Part shown: in pieces, positions 47,231-59,589 of the stretch
Numbering within the stretch: the stretch's first letter is position 1
Layout of the letters: each line of letters starts with the position of its first letter
Origin: Panicum virgatum
Taxonomy: Eukaryota > Streptophyta > Magnoliopsida > Poales > Poaceae
NCBI RefSeq assembly: GCF_016808335.1
Contig: NC_053145.1
Coordinates: forward strand, 930,001-994,000
Direction: 5' to 3'
Length of the DNA: 64,000 nucleotides
Made by a program: the position numbers and the translations under genes
The notes under the pieces: model-generated
Databases searched by the model: none
What the model was told of the DNA's origin: nothing
What the model saw: the letters and a program-made list of their open reading frames with translations, nothing else

Positions 47231-47633
47231 AGCCTAACAGGACCTGCAAGTCTCGACAAGTGTCAGGCTAATTTTGAGCCGTTGACAATTACTGCAAGCC
47301 AGATTTAGAGCCTCCCAAATATAGCATCACTATTTGCAGAGGGCCTGAGCATCATCAGTTCATCACACAAGTGGCAAAACAGGCATGCTCATTTGAGTCT
47401 GCTTTCTTTCTTTTTATATGTATGTATGTGAATCAAAATACCTGAGCTTATTATCCACCTTCTTACATTCATAATCTACATGATCTACGGCTAGTTAATC
47501 TTCACAGCAAATTTTTTACTAGGTTGCAGGCTCAAAACCCTGCAGCATCAAAATCTACGTACATGAACAAATCATTAGCAGGCACTGAAAAGGGGAGAGA
47601 AGCATGTGCAGCAGGCTAAGTAAGCCTTGGCGC

Positions 47634-50600
47634 CTAGGCGTAGTCGGAGTCCGGCGTGGTGCTGAACACCGGCCTGTCCTTGTCCACCGCCACGGCGGGC
47701 TCCGGCTTGCCGCCGCTGCTCCCGCTCTTGCGGCGCGGCTTGGCCTCGCCGAGCATGGTGATGACGTCGCGCATGGACGGCCGGTCCCGCGGCGCCCGGG
47801 CGGTGCAGAGCACGGCGATGCGCAGCACCAGCAGCATCTCCTCCCGGACGTGCGCGCACCGGCCGCCGACGTGCGCGTCCAGGTGTTCCTCCACCGTGTT
47901 GCTCCGGATCTTGTCCCGCACCCACCCCACGATGTCCTGCCCCTCGCCGAACTCCGCCTCCACGGCGCGGCGCCCCGTGATGAGCTCCATCAGCACCACG
48001 CCGTAGCTGTAGATGTCGCTCTTCTGGTCCACCTTGAGCGTGTACCCGTACTCTGCACATCAAGTTCGTCCCATCAATCTCTGAATTCATTCGAGATTGA
48101 ATTTGAATTCTCTGAATTCAAATTTTGGAATGCTACCTGGCGCGATGTAGCCGTAGGAGCCGGCGACGACGGAGACGGACTCGTTGGTGCGCGCCAGGGC
48201 GCGGGCGAGGCCGAAGTCGGCGATGCGGGCCTCCATGTTGGCGTCGAGGAGGATGTTGTTGGACTTGATGTCGCGGTGGATCACCGCCGGGTGGCAGTCG
48301 TGGTGGAGGTACGCGAGGCCCTGCGCCACGCCGGCGGCGACGTCGTAGCGCGACACCCAGTCCGCCAGCGTCCGCTTCTCCGGCGGGCCGTGCAGCGCCT
48401 CCCACAGGCTGCCGTTGGGCATGAACTCGTACAGCATCATCGCGTCCGTGTCGTTGTGCAGGTACCCCAGCAGCCGCACGATGTTCCGGTGCCGGAGCCG
48501 CCCCAGGAGCCCCACCTCCTTGAGCACGTCCGCGGTCAGCTCGCTCGCCGCCGCCGCCGCGTCGCCGTCCATCGGCGCCGGCCGCCACAGCTTCTTCACG
48601 GCGACCACGGCGCGCGCGCGCGGGAGCTCCGCCTTGTACACCACCCCGGTCGCGCCCATGCCGATCACGTTCGCCTCCTTGATGCACGCCAGCACGTCGG
48701 CGCTCGTGAACCCCAGCCGCTGGAACGCCGTCAGCCGCCACGGCCAGGCGCCGGACTCCGCGCCGAGGTTCTCGTCGTCGCAGCACCCGGCGCCGCCCAC
48801 GTACCACCGGCGGTACGCGTAGCGCCCGCCGAGCAGAGCCGCGAACGCGGCGACGACGGCGAGCATCCCCACCAGCCACCCCACCGCGATGCGCCTGAGG
48901 CGCGCGCTGCCGCGGGGGCGCGCCGCCAGGCCCGTGTCGCGGCTCCCGTAGCACGGCGGGAGCACGCCACCGCACAGCCCCGCGTTGCCGGCAAGCTCGT
49001 CGGGGTTGATGGAACGCAGGACGCCGTTCCCGGGCACGGGCCCGGTGAGGTTGTTGTACGCCAGGTTGAGCGTCTCCAGCGCCGGCGAGCTCCCGAAATT
49101 CTCCGGTATGCCGCCGGTCAAGGAGTTGCTCGACAGATCAAGAATGGCCATCGCCGGCATCATGGCGAGCGCCTTCGGGATCTCGCCGGTGAGCCGATTG
49201 TGCCTGAGGTTGAGCTTGACCAGCCTCTGGCACGAGGCCAGGCTGGACGGTATCGCGCCGGCGAGCCGGTTGTTGGACAGGTCCAGCGCTGCCAGTGCCG
49301 GGCAGTCTTGGAACTCGTCGGGGAGCTGGCCGGAGATGATGTTGTCCGACGCCAGGAAGCTCTGCAAGGTCGGGATCGTGAAGAGGCTCGACGGCACCGA
49401 GTACTGGAGGTGGTTGCGGGAAAAGTCGATGAACGATAGCGACGTAGACGACGCGAGGTCGCCGGGGATATCTCCCGTCAGGTCGTTGCCGGCGAGCTCC
49501 AGCCGCTGCAGCGACGGCAGCTTGCCGAACCCGATGGGGATCGCGCCGGTGAGCCGGTTGCTCTGCATGCGCACGCGCACCAGAGACGCGCACGACGCGA
49601 GACCGGCCGGGATCCCGCCGGTGAAGCCGTTGTTGAACATGATCAGCTTGGCGAGCGCCTTGCCGTCGCAGATCCCAGCCGGCACGGGGCCGGTGAAGGA
49701 GTTGGACGACACGTCCACCCACTGCAGCGGCGAGCTCTTGCCGAGCGTCGCGGGAAGCTGCCCCGTCAAGGAGTTGTTCCACAGCTCGAGCACCTCCAGG
49801 CTCGGCATGTCGCCGATGGTCGCCGGCACGGTGCCGTCGAGGTGGTTGCACATGAGGTTGAGCAGCCGGAGGTGGCTCAACTGCGATAGCTCGTCGGGGA
49901 TCGGGCCCGTCAGCAGGTTGTCGGACAGGTCGAGGAAGACGAGTGTGGAGATGTTGCCGAGCTCCGGCGGTATCTTGCCTTCGAGGTTGTTCTTGTACAG
50001 GTAAAGCGAGGTGAGCGCCGGAAGCTTGCCGAGCTCAGCTGGGATGGGCCCGTCGAGACTGCCGACGGCGAGGTCGAGGTACTGGAGGTTGGCGAGGTTG
50101 CCGAGCTCCGGTGGGATGCCTCCCTCGAGCGCATTGTACCCGATGATCAGGCTCTCGAGCGATTCGAGCTCGCCGAGCTCTGGCGGGATCTTGCCGGTGA
50201 TGTTGTTGCCGGAGAGGCCCAGGAACTTGAGCTTGGTGAGGCTCCGGTACGCCGCCGGGATGGCACCGCCGAAGAAGCTGCCCCTCAGGTCGATGGTCTC
50301 GAGGGACGTGGCATTGGCGAGGTCGGCGGGGAGGGCGCCGACGAAGTTGTTGCCGGAGGCATTGACGGTGACGAGGTCAGCGCAGGAGCCGAGGCCGGCG
50401 GGGAACGCGCCCTCGAAGGAGTTCTGGCTCACATCCAACACCTGGAGGTTGGACAGCGCGGCGAGAGACTTGGGCAGCGCGACGGAGAACGCGTTGGAGG
50501 AGAGGTTGAGGACGGTGAGCGACGGCAGCCTGAGCACGTCGTCGGTGACCTTGCCACTCAGGTTCTTCCCCGAGAGATCAAGGCGGTCGACGAGGCCGGC

Positions 50601-50807
50601 GGCGTTGCACCCGACGCCGGTCCAGCTGCAATGCGACGAGGCCCTGCCGCCATCCTTCCAGTCGACGAGCACGCCCAACGAGTCAATAAAGCCCGCCTTG
50701 AGCGCGACCAGCGCCGCCCGATCGTCGCCGCCGGCCGCACCAACGCCGGTAGCCAAGATCAAGGACAGTGTCACTGCTAGGACCAGAACTGGCGCTCTTG
50801 CTTCCAT
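47634..50807 (-). CDS. LRR receptor-like kinase, subfamily XI (PXY/MIK1 type)
   Basis: Two exons: 50807-48137 and 48052-47634. They total 3,090 bp, 1,029 aa. Signal peptide 1-24; LRR N-terminal cap (WKDGG...CSWTGVGCN); more than twenty 24-residue plant LRRs (LxxLDLSxNxLTGxIP) to about 600; paired Cys near 615-622; membrane helix at about 640-662 ([19 protein letters not shown]); kinase with glycine loop GMGATG at about 713, [14 protein letters not shown] at about 840, DFG at about 862 and [15 protein letters not shown] across the intron. The intron position within the activation segment is that of subfamily XI. RD-type catalytic loop, so probably active. Relatives perceive CLE or LURE-type peptides at the plasma membrane. 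The ligand here cannot be inferred. Confidence 0.95.
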
Positions 50808-53800
50808 TAGAATGTTCTAGTACTTTCCTAGAAGCGCTTTTGGCAGCTGAAATCAGCTGCTTCTAGCACCTGTTCTGGCTGCAGGGCCTCTGCTGCTTCT
50901 AGTGCTGCGCCATGTCAGAGGCACTGTCTGGCTTGCCTAGCTAATTCACTGACACCGCATCTGCAGGAAGAGCAGAGGCTGCAGCTAGCTAGAAGATGAA
51001 GATGGCAGAAAAGGCTTTATATCATTCTCACTAGAAGATTGGTTAAAGCATGTAATAATCTAATGAATCTTCTTGGCATTTCTTAACATGCCACCATGTT
51101 GTTTGTTTAGTGCCTGGACACCTCACCCAGTGAACGAATGTGAGCTGGGTTCCGGAGCTGGAGCTGGTAGGGGATGGAACATGAGAACATGGAACATGGA
51201 GGGAATGTGTTTTAAAGTCATGGCTTTTCCAACCTGCTTTTGGGCAATGTGGCATTGTTTAATCTTTTACTTTGTGCCTGCCCCCATATGATCAGAGTAG
51301 ATTAATAGCATGCTTAATTTACATTCTCTGTCACTGCTGACAGTAGATTAGCTGCTCTAGCTTTCAGGGTCTGATTACTTGTAGGTAGTACTAATAATCA
51401 GAGACCGACCTGCTGTAAACTGGGTATTTGTACGGCCTATTCTTTGGGAGCTAGCTTCTGCTTATGAAGCTCTGAAACAGATCAGCTTCTGCATTTTGTT
51501 GTGTAGATGCTGGCCTAACATTTCAACTGATCCTGATCTAGGAGCACCAGTAGGACTGTAGGAGCTAGTTCCTACTCTCTACGGTACACTACACACAGAA
51601 GCCATGAGGACAATAACAGGTACTATGATTTTTAGCAAATCAAGCAGTGTTCATACTATGCCATATACCAGTTAGAGGAACATGATGCTTCCATTGCAGA
51701 ATAGAGTTAACCCAAAGGGAGACAAGAGGGTATGTTCTTGTTGTTGTCCTGATTCAAGCACCCTAGCTCAGATCTGGACACATGTCTTTCATAAAAATTA
51801 AAGAAAGTTTACCCGTCCTGGAGGATATGTACCGTGGTGCATGTGTTAAGGCTGCCCAAGTTGACCTTGTTAAAATAAAATTTATGCTAATCATTCCTGT
51901 GACAGTGAGCAGTAGCAGCTGCTGTTACTGCTGTTCTCTGACAAGAGGATTGCTGGTGCATTGCTTGGCACATGCCCCCAGTAGAATGTCACCACAACTG
52001 CATCTATTGAAGGCAACATAGGTACTAGCAGCATAATTAAATGGGTTAATTAAAAAACAGAGTTGACACATTCAGAAGGCTGCTAAAGCATTCAGGAAAA
52101 GAGTCACAAGTTATTGGTAAAATTGGCCTGCAAGGCTGCCATATGCACTTGTTCATATCTGATCAAGTCGTCAAAAGAGTAGCATGATCATTGCACAGGG
52201 AAAGGATCATTAGAACATAGAACAGACAGTGAAGTTCTTTGAAATAAGAAAACAGGGAACTGGCATTGCAAGAATTGAACTGTAGAAGCTTCCTTCTGCC
52301 ATCCGAGTAATTAATCGATTAAGTGTGACCAGTTGATCGTAATGGAAAAAAAGAACTAGTGAAAAGAGGTCAGGTGGTTCATATACTGAGCAAGGTAAAA
52401 GTGCAAACAAACATTTCGCACATGAACAGAAGAACACCACAACCAAGTAATTGCTGTCTATCAAGTATCAAACTGATTTCATGGTCTTTGTTTTAACAAT
52501 TGGTACTAGGGATAGTATCAACCAGCTATCCTCTAGCTTTCTACACTGTGAAGCCCTAGCTGATACTCTACAAAATCTGTCAATCTTGTGCTTTCAGAGG
52601 CTCGGAGCCATGAGTATAGGCATATAGGCCTTAGGATGCCACCCCTATGAGAATACTGAAATATTTGTAATATTATAGGCATTTCGAAGATAATAAATGT
52701 AAGAAAAAGATGTTTAATAGACACTGATTCAGCCTTTTAGTAACTAGCAATTAACATGTAAATGCTGCCAATTTACTAATGGTGATCAGAAGCGAATAAC
52801 CTATTGAAGGTTAGACAAACAGGAAGCAAAAGAATGTTGATCACCAGGAAATGCCGGAATGGGCAAAAAAAAAAGGAGGACACAATGCTCTTGTTTAATT
52901 TCATTATTCTGGAGTCTGAATGCCTTGCACTGCATAGCAAGTCTTTTTTATTTGATCTTAATTCTAAGAAGAAAGAAAGAAAGAAACAGAAACAAAAATA
53001 AGGTAGGCTTAACCTCCTAAGTCTTCTGCAAATTATACATCCACACCTTTATGCACCATTTTGTAATGTCGAATACTGAATGATAAATCTGATTGTTGCA
53101 CCTTGGAGGAATGCTGAATTCATGACAAGCACACCATTGGACAACCGAGGAGGCACTGAAGGTATCTGATCAACTTGTGTTTCTACTCCACTTTGATGTA
53201 TGTGGCACAAATCATCAGAATGCCAGTATCCAAAGTGACGTGCCACAGCACACCAAAACGTCTAGAAACACATCTTGATCAAAACGGCTGAATTAATACA
53301 AAGCCTAGCTAGGGAGTAGGGAACAAAAACCAAACCAATTTATATGGTTTAATGTATATGGCTAATCAACTTTTGAGCTAGCTGTTCAGACTTCAATGTG
53401 CAGCGAGCTAGAGGTGCAGGCTAACGTACTCAAGATGGAGATGATCAGCAGGTCATGCAATGGCGTGCTGTGCTATTTAAGCAACTGTTGGCACCAACCA
53501 AACTTAATCATGCAGACATGAGTTTGATGTGTTGAGGAAAAAAAAAGGATCCCTCAAAGTTGGTTATGCTAGCCTGTAGTGACATTCTATCATCATTAGG
53601 TAGCCAGCCTTCTTTGCTTCCATTCCATGTAATATCCATGCAGCACTCAATCATTTTGCACCGGCTTGTTGCGAAATGATCTTTCAGTTAGTAAGTTTCA
53701 TGATGCATTTATGGACTTGTCATGTGTCGTCTACTAATGTAAAGTTTCCACTGTGCATAGCAACAAGATGCATGGTTGCAGTATATATAGTTTTCACATA

Positions 53801-56193
53801 AACGATTGACTTGAGTCTTATTAAGCTTGGAGCACTGGATAAATTCCGTACATGTTTATTAACCGACAGGAGGGGCAATAAGCAAACAAACAATGTCTCA
53901 ACAGACATGACGGAGATGTCACTGTCTTTAGCGCAACTCGAGGAGTTTTCCACAGCCCAAAGCTACCATCCATCCATGACTCCTGTCCTGCTATCATTCC
54001 AGGATTAAAAAGTCAAAAAGAAAAAAACCCAAAGATAACTGAAACCATAAGAAATCCCTGAAGTTCTCATTCCCTGCTGGTTTCTACCTCACCTTGTTTG
54101 GCAATTATTCTCTCACCAATCATTCAGAAGCAGCAGTATCAAATTAAGGACAGATCGAACAGGCTAGACGGCACTAATGCAACCGTCAAGTAATAAACAA
54201 AGCTAGCTCTCCCTTATGAGTTATGGATGATTAGTTGGGGTGCATGTTGCATGGCCAGTGGGAGATGAGCTAGTGAGAATTTCGCCACCCTTGTGTTGGC
54301 ACGAGAATCTTCCCATGTTATGTGCGCTTGTTGCCGCTTCATGCAGGAGGAGAAGGGTTGGTTTGGGTGGAACATATAACATCTCATCTTTGGTGTCTGC
54401 TGTCAGCTTTATTTGTTAGGTTCAGCAGGTTGGCAGTTTCCCTTGGACGCATCAAATTGAAGTTGAAATTTTGGTAATAGCACTATTAAGCTGACATTGT
54501 GTATTGTACAGTTGCAGTATGATACATTGTAATACAGATATTTGATAATATGAGGAAAACAAAGAATGCATTTCAGGTTAGTATTTACTAGCAGTCATAG
54601 ATAGGTGTAGTATGAGTCAGAATGCACTCTTTAATTATTCTAAATAAATATTGATAATTCCTTCCCAAAATTTACGACAATTAGCAGACTCTATATGCCC
54701 ATGGAAAAAAAAGTACAGATCGATTTATTAGAGTAGAGGGAATTATTTGCATGTGAAATCAAGAGAGGGCGCCGTACCTTATTGTTGCAAAAAAAAAAGT
54801 AGAAGAGCAATATATATATCGGAATCATTTAACATGGAGAGAAACATGCAGATTAATCATGGAGAAGGAAGGGGAATAATATAATTCGGTTAGGCTTAAC
54901 AGCCTCAGCACCCTACTAGCTGCTACTAGTTGCTTGGCTAGGTAAGCCACATGCATGCGCACATGTGGCCCCTGGATGGATGGATGGATGGATATTAGAT
55001 AGGCAGGCAACGATAAACTGAGGTTGGGCAGGCCATGTGAAACCCTCTTGCTAAGCAGCTTCCAAAGTATATGCATGTGTATGTGCACCTTTCACTACTG
55101 TAATGATGATGTATTTAATTTTATTTAACACTGGAATAATTGTTCCAGCACTGCCTAGATCATCAGATGCAAGTTGCCCACCTCCATGTGGGGCCAACAG
55201 GGCTGGGCCCCTGCTTGTCAGTGAGTAGGATGTGTGTTTGTCTCCAACAATGGAGCTACTACTACATGTAAGCCTGAAACCATTACCAAGCATGAACCCT
55301 GCATTCCATTCAATTCCCTGGCTCATCATCTAAAATAATACGAGCGAGATACAATTCTGTCTGTCAACTTTAATTTTCTCTTGTGCATGGTTTGCTGGCT
55401 AGCTAGACGCGTTTGGTGAAGCATCAGCAACCATGTTGATGACATTTCCATCCATGGATCCATCGACCGCCTGCATGCCGGTGTACCTTGCTTGCCTTTA
55501 ATTTGGGAGTTGGGGATCATCGAGCTCTGCTAGTTGGAACGTACGAACCCAAATCGATCCAAGGATCAATCATTCATCGGCGGCAGGTGGCGGCGACACA
55601 TGCATGAGCATGGTATGCTTGCCGCAAACACGCAACTGCAACACACGCCATGACGGCCAAATGCCATATTCTGTCGAGCATGTACATGTGCATCAAACTG
55701 TTCACTAGGATCGTCCTGAGGGAAACCAGCAGATGGCTGAAACTCTCTGCCACAATTTACTTGGATCCTCCATTCTTACAATAAGCAACAGCATCATCAG
55801 AGAGGTTCAGCGGCAGTGGCGGATCCAGGATAATTATTAGGAGGGACTTACTTGTACTTCTAGATAACTTTAGTCTCTTCTCGCAATGTATTTTTGTCAG
55901 AAAAAAATTTCCAGCAGTGGTAGGAGCTCAAAATTCGTTTGCGGCCCAAGACACTTGGCCCAGTCTGTGGCCGCTTATCTTGCCTTGCGGGCCGCACGTC
56001 CGTGGCTCGTTTTTCTGGCTCGTTCTTCGGCCCACGTGAATCCGGTTGAAGGGCCCTGACTGCGAGTGGGCCATCCTAAACGGGCCTGACACTTGGTCGG
56101 GCTCGGACTCCTGCTCCGTGTCGAACACACCACCGCCGGCAACGCATCGCGAATTCGCGATCTCGCTTGCGGTTCCCTTCCTCGTCGGCGGCA
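50808..56193. other. Intergenic region (5.4 kb)
   Basis: No coding region with a recognisable motif and no RNA gene were identified on either strand. The first few hundred bases are the promoter of the LRR kinase. A fragment near 55,810-55,850 (CAGTGGCGGATCCAGGAT) resembles one end of a hAT-like MITE, without a matching second end. A (GGAT)n run lies near 54,973-54,993. The last 200 bases before 56,194 contain GGGCC motifs and form the likely HRQ1 promoter. Confidence 0.5.
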
Positions 56194-58980
56194 ATGGCGG
56201 GGAGAGAGCAGCGCGCGGTGGTGCTCCTCCCGGTGCGCGCGCTCGACGGCCGCACCACGACCGTCCGCCTCCCCGCCGCGGCCTCCGTGCGGGACCTCAA
56301 GGCGGCGCTGCGGGCCTCCTTCCCGCCCGCGCAGGCCGCCTCGGCCTTCCACCTCTTCCTCCGCGGCGGAAAGCTCCTCCTCGACGCCAAGCTCGCCGGC
56401 CTGTCCCTCGCCCTGGGGGAGTTCGTCTCCCTCATCCCCTTTGCCGCCAGGCCCGCGCCGCCGCCCGTGTTCGCCTCGGACAAAAAGAGGAAGTTCTTTG
56501 CGTCCTCTTGGCACGGAGAGGATGTCTATGCCAAGATCGCCGGGGTGGCCAGCAGCAACCCTGCCTCATCGTCCTTCTACTGCCACGGCGAGCAGCCGCT
56601 GGGCCCTGCGCCGATGGTGGACCACCTCAAGCAAGGGCTCGGGAAGCACGGCCAGGTCAGGCATGTCCAGGAGATCCCCGGCAGGGAGGCGTCCTTCTCC
56701 CCGCTCCCTCCTCATCTCTCGCAGCCCACGAGGGACGCGCTCAACGCCATCGGAGTCACGAGGCTGTACAGCCACCAGGCTGAGGCCATCGAGGCCGCCG
56801 TCTCCGGCAAGCACGTCGTCGTCTCGACCTCCACGTCCAGCGGCAAGTCCCTGTGCTACAACGTCCCCGTGCTCGAGTCCGTCTCGAGCCCGAGTTCGAC
56901 GTCGTGCGCGCTCTACATCTTCCCGACCAAGGCGCTCGCGCAGGACCAGCTCAAGACTCTGCTCGAGATGACCAAGGGGCAGCAGTGCGATTTGGATGTC
57001 AGCATCTACGACGGCGACACTCCGATGAAAGACCGTGCAAAGGTCAGGGACGGCGCGCGGCTGCTCATCACCAACCCGGACATGCTGCACATGTCCATCC
57101 TGCCGTGCCACGCGCAGTTCAGGAGAATTCTGTCCAATCTCGAGTACGTTGTCATCGACGAGGCGCATTCGTACAAGGGCGCCTTCGGCTGCCACACCGC
57201 GCTGATCCTGAGGAGGCTGAAGCGCATCTGCGCAGATGTCTATGGCAGCCATCCCAAGTTCATATTCTGCACCGCGACATTGGCGAACCCCCGGGAGCAC
57301 GTCATGGAGCTGGCCAAGCTCGACGACGTCGAGCTCGTCCAGAACGATGGGAGTCCTTGCGGCTCCAAGTACTTCCTCCTGTGGAACCCGGCGGTGGCCA
57401 GGGCGCAGGAGAGGCGCCCGAGCCCGATACAGGAGGTCTCCTACCTGCTCGCCGAGATGGTCCAGCACGGGCTCCGCTGCATCGCGTTCTGCAAGACGAA
57501 GAAGCTCTGCGAGATGGTGCTCGCGCGTACGCGCGAGATCCTCGAGGAGACGTCGGTGGAGCTCGCGGATTCCATCTGCGTGTACCGTGGTGGCTATGTC
57601 GCAGAGGATCGGAGGAAGATCGAGGCTGACCTCTTTGGGGGAAAACTTCGCGGCGTGGCGGCGACGAATGCTCTTGAGCTTGGGATCGATGTCGGCCACA
57701 TCGATGCGACATTGCATCTCGGGTTCCCCGGAAGCATTGCCAGCTTCTGGCAGCAGGCAGGGCGATCTGGACGGAGATCGAAGCAATCAATTGCTGTTTA
57801 TGTTGGCTTTGAGGGTGCTCTGGATCAGTACTTCATGAACTTCCCACAGAAGCTCTTTGGTAAGCCGGTTGAGCGTTGCCAGGTCGATTCCCAGAATCAG
57901 AAGGTCCTGGGGCAGCATCTTGCCTGTGCTGCTTTCGAAAAGCCGTTACATCCGGAGCACGATGAGAGATACTTTGGTTCTGGTATGAACAGTGCGATGG
58001 TGACACTGAAAGACAAAGGATGTCTGATGAACAATCAGGCTGAAGATTCAGGCGTGTGGAAATATGTTGGATCTGACAAGAGCCCTTCGCGTACGGTGAG
58101 CATACGAGCAATAGAACATGATCGGTACAAGGTGATTGACAAGCAAGGTTATCGAGTGCTAGAGGAGATCGAGGAAAGCAAGGCTTTCTTTCAGGTGTAT
58201 GAAGGTGCTGTTTACATGCATCAAGGCTGCAGCTATTTAATTGAGAGGCTTGATCACTCCTCAAGGACAGCTTACTGTAGAGTAGCTGATCTCAAGTACT
58301 ACACTAAAATTCGAGACCACACCGAGATCAGTGTCCTTGAAGGTGATATTGCTTTGCTTCCTACAAGCGCGTCATCTAAAACTGACATGATCAGGACAAC
58401 TGCTCAAGCAAACGATTGCAAGGTGACGACCAAATGGGTCTGCTTTGACCGGATTTGGAAATCGAACAACCTGTTCTCTGACAGCATTAAGCTTGACTTG
58501 CCTCCATACTCCTTCGACACTCAAGCTGCTTGGGTTAGTGTTCCCAAATCGACAAGGGCAGCCATCGAGCAAAGGAAATTGGGATTTCAAGGTGGTGTTC
58601 ATGCTGCGTCGCATGCTCTTCTAAGTATAGTACCTTTGCATATGATGTGCAGTACTTCTGATCTCGGGACACAGTGTGCAGACCCTCAACAAACATCTGA
58701 AACTCCTGACAGAATTCTGATCTATGATAAACACCCCGGTGGCATCGGCTTGGCATCACAGGTCAAGCTGCTCTTTGGGGAGCTGCTGGTTGCCGCTTTA
58801 CAACTTATTTCAGCATGCGGCTGTACCAACTTGGATGGTTGCCCAAATTGCATCCAGTCATTTGCATGTGGCGCATATAACAAGAATCTGGATAAGGCGG
58901 CGGCAGTTTTGATTCTCAAAGGAGTAATTGAAAACGAAACGTTGCCTGTTTATGGCAAAGATGGTTCTCAGCAGAACTGA
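56194..58980 (+). CDS. HRQ1: HRQ1-like (RecQ4-related) ATP-dependent helicase
   Basis: A single open frame of 928 aa. Residues 1-85 look ubiquitin-like (VVLLPVRALDG...FHLFLRGGKLLLD...LALGEFVSLIPF), as in plant HRQ1 proteins. The superfamily 2 core has the Q-region RLYSHQAEAIEA, motif I TSTSSGKSLCYN (about 216), PTKALAQDQ, VIDEAHSYKGAFGCH (about 322), CTATLANP, then ATNALELGIDVGHIDA and motif VI QAGRSGR (about 520). The C-terminal region carries HPGGIGLA and the Cys cluster CGCTNLDGCPNC (about 878) of the DUF1998-type domain. HRQ1 is a 3'-5' helicase for crosslink repair and genome stability in the nucleus. The in-frame sequence just upstream of this ATG has no stop, but the ATG gives the natural Ubl start. 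The whole coding region lacks introns. Confidence 0.9.
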   Translation: MAGREQRAVVLLPVRALDGRTTTVRLPAAASVRDLKAALRASFPPAQAASAFHLFLRGGKLLLDAKLAGLSLALGEFVSLIPFAARPAPPPVFASDKKRKFFASSWHGEDVYAKIAGVASSNPASSSFYCHGEQPLGPAPMVDHLKQGLGKHGQVRHVQEIPGREASFSPLPPHLSQPTRDALNAIGVTRLYSHQAEAIEAAVSGKHVVVSTSTSSGKSLCYNVPVLESVSSPSSTSCALYIFPTKALAQDQLKTLLEMTKGQQCDLDVSIYDGDTPMKDRAKVRDGARLLITNPDMLHMSILPCHAQFRRILSNLEYVVIDEAHSYKGAFGCHTALILRRLKRICADVYGSHPKFIFCTATLANPREHVMELAKLDDVELVQNDGSPCGSKYFLLWNPAVARAQERRPSPIQEVSYLLAEMVQHGLRCIAFCKTKKLCEMVLARTREILEETSVELADSICVYRGGYVAEDRRKIEADLFGGKLRGVAATNALELGIDVGHIDATLHLGFPGSIASFWQQAGRSGRRSKQSIAVYVGFEGALDQYFMNFPQKLFGKPVERCQVDSQNQKVLGQHLACAAFEKPLHPEHDERYFGSGMNSAMVTLKDKGCLMNNQAEDSGVWKYVGSDKSPSRTVSIRAIEHDRYKVIDKQGYRVLEEIEESKAFFQVYEGAVYMHQGCSYLIERLDHSSRTAYCRVADLKYYTKIRDHTEISVLEGDIALLPTSASSKTDMIRTTAQANDCKVTTKWVCFDRIWKSNNLFSDSIKLDLPPYSFDTQAAWVSVPKSTRAAIEQRKLGFQGGVHAASHALLSIVPLHMMCSTSDLGTQCADPQQTSETPDRILIYDKHPGGIGLASQVKLLFGELLVAALQLISACGCTNLDGCPNCIQSFACGAYNKNLDKAAAVLILKGVIENETLPVYGKDGSQQN

Positions 58981-59589
58981 TAACCTGATGTGCAAGAGAG
59001 ACACCTGACTGCTATAACGTTCTTCTCTTCACAACGCTCACTCCATTGATGCATCGTAGTGATGTAATATGACTGGTAGCATGTCAGGACATAGAATTTC
59101 AAATGAAAAGGATGAGTCAGTATTTGTGCTGTTCTGTATAGGACAGTAATAAGTTGCAATTATAACCCCAAACAAATTTGCATACTTGCCTCTACTTTAT
59201 TGGTATGCAATGATGTTTCTGTCTTTGTTTACTGATGCTTGTTTTGTCGTATGCCTTATCGATACCAGCCGATGTCTATTGCGTGTTTCATGGTCAGTAT
59301 TTGGAGACCTTTTTTGCCTCCCTCGAATATGGTTTGGGTTAGGTTCAGTATAATAAACTGAGAAAGCAGGCTATTTAGATTCCCCAGTTCAATGTTGGTC
59401 AGAATATTTGTGGTTCCATTTTCTTGCAGTCCTTACCATGACACTCTTTTTCCACAAATGTCAAGGGAGGACATTACATAGATTTATCAAGTTTTAGCTC
59501 AAATCGTAAAATGAATGTTGCTTCCTTGCAGGGAAAATGAAGAATAGTGCAAGTCTGGGGATACTAAAACAGCTCGCAGTATTATGCTG
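58981..59589. other. HRQ1-like gene 3' flank
   Basis: Likely 3' UTR followed by AT-rich non-coding sequence up to the solo LTR. No poly(A) remnant or direct repeat marking a retrocopy boundary was seen. Confidence 0.5.

Noticed and set aside
48133..48975. A 280-codon frame on the minus strand within the receptor kinase
   Set aside because: It overlaps exon 1 of the kinase in another frame and is almost entirely Arg/Ala/Gly.
47604..49439. A 611-codon open frame on the plus strand
   Set aside because: It is antisense to the LRR receptor kinase. The GC-rich third positions of the real gene keep the opposite strand open; the product is Arg/His/Val-rich without motifs.
48985..50820. Plus-strand frames of 339 and 269 codons
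   Set aside because: They are mirror images of the LRR region; the periodic pattern comes from the repeats on the other strand.
50820..56160. Possible microRNA precursors in the large intergenic region
   Set aside because: Mature sequences of conserved families (such as 156, 159, 160, 164, 166, 167, 172, 319, 396) were looked for by eye and not found; lineage-specific ones cannot be judged without small-RNA data.
56566..57786. A 406-codon open frame on the minus strand
   Set aside because: It is antisense to the helicase core and open only because of GC-biased codons; no motif was found.
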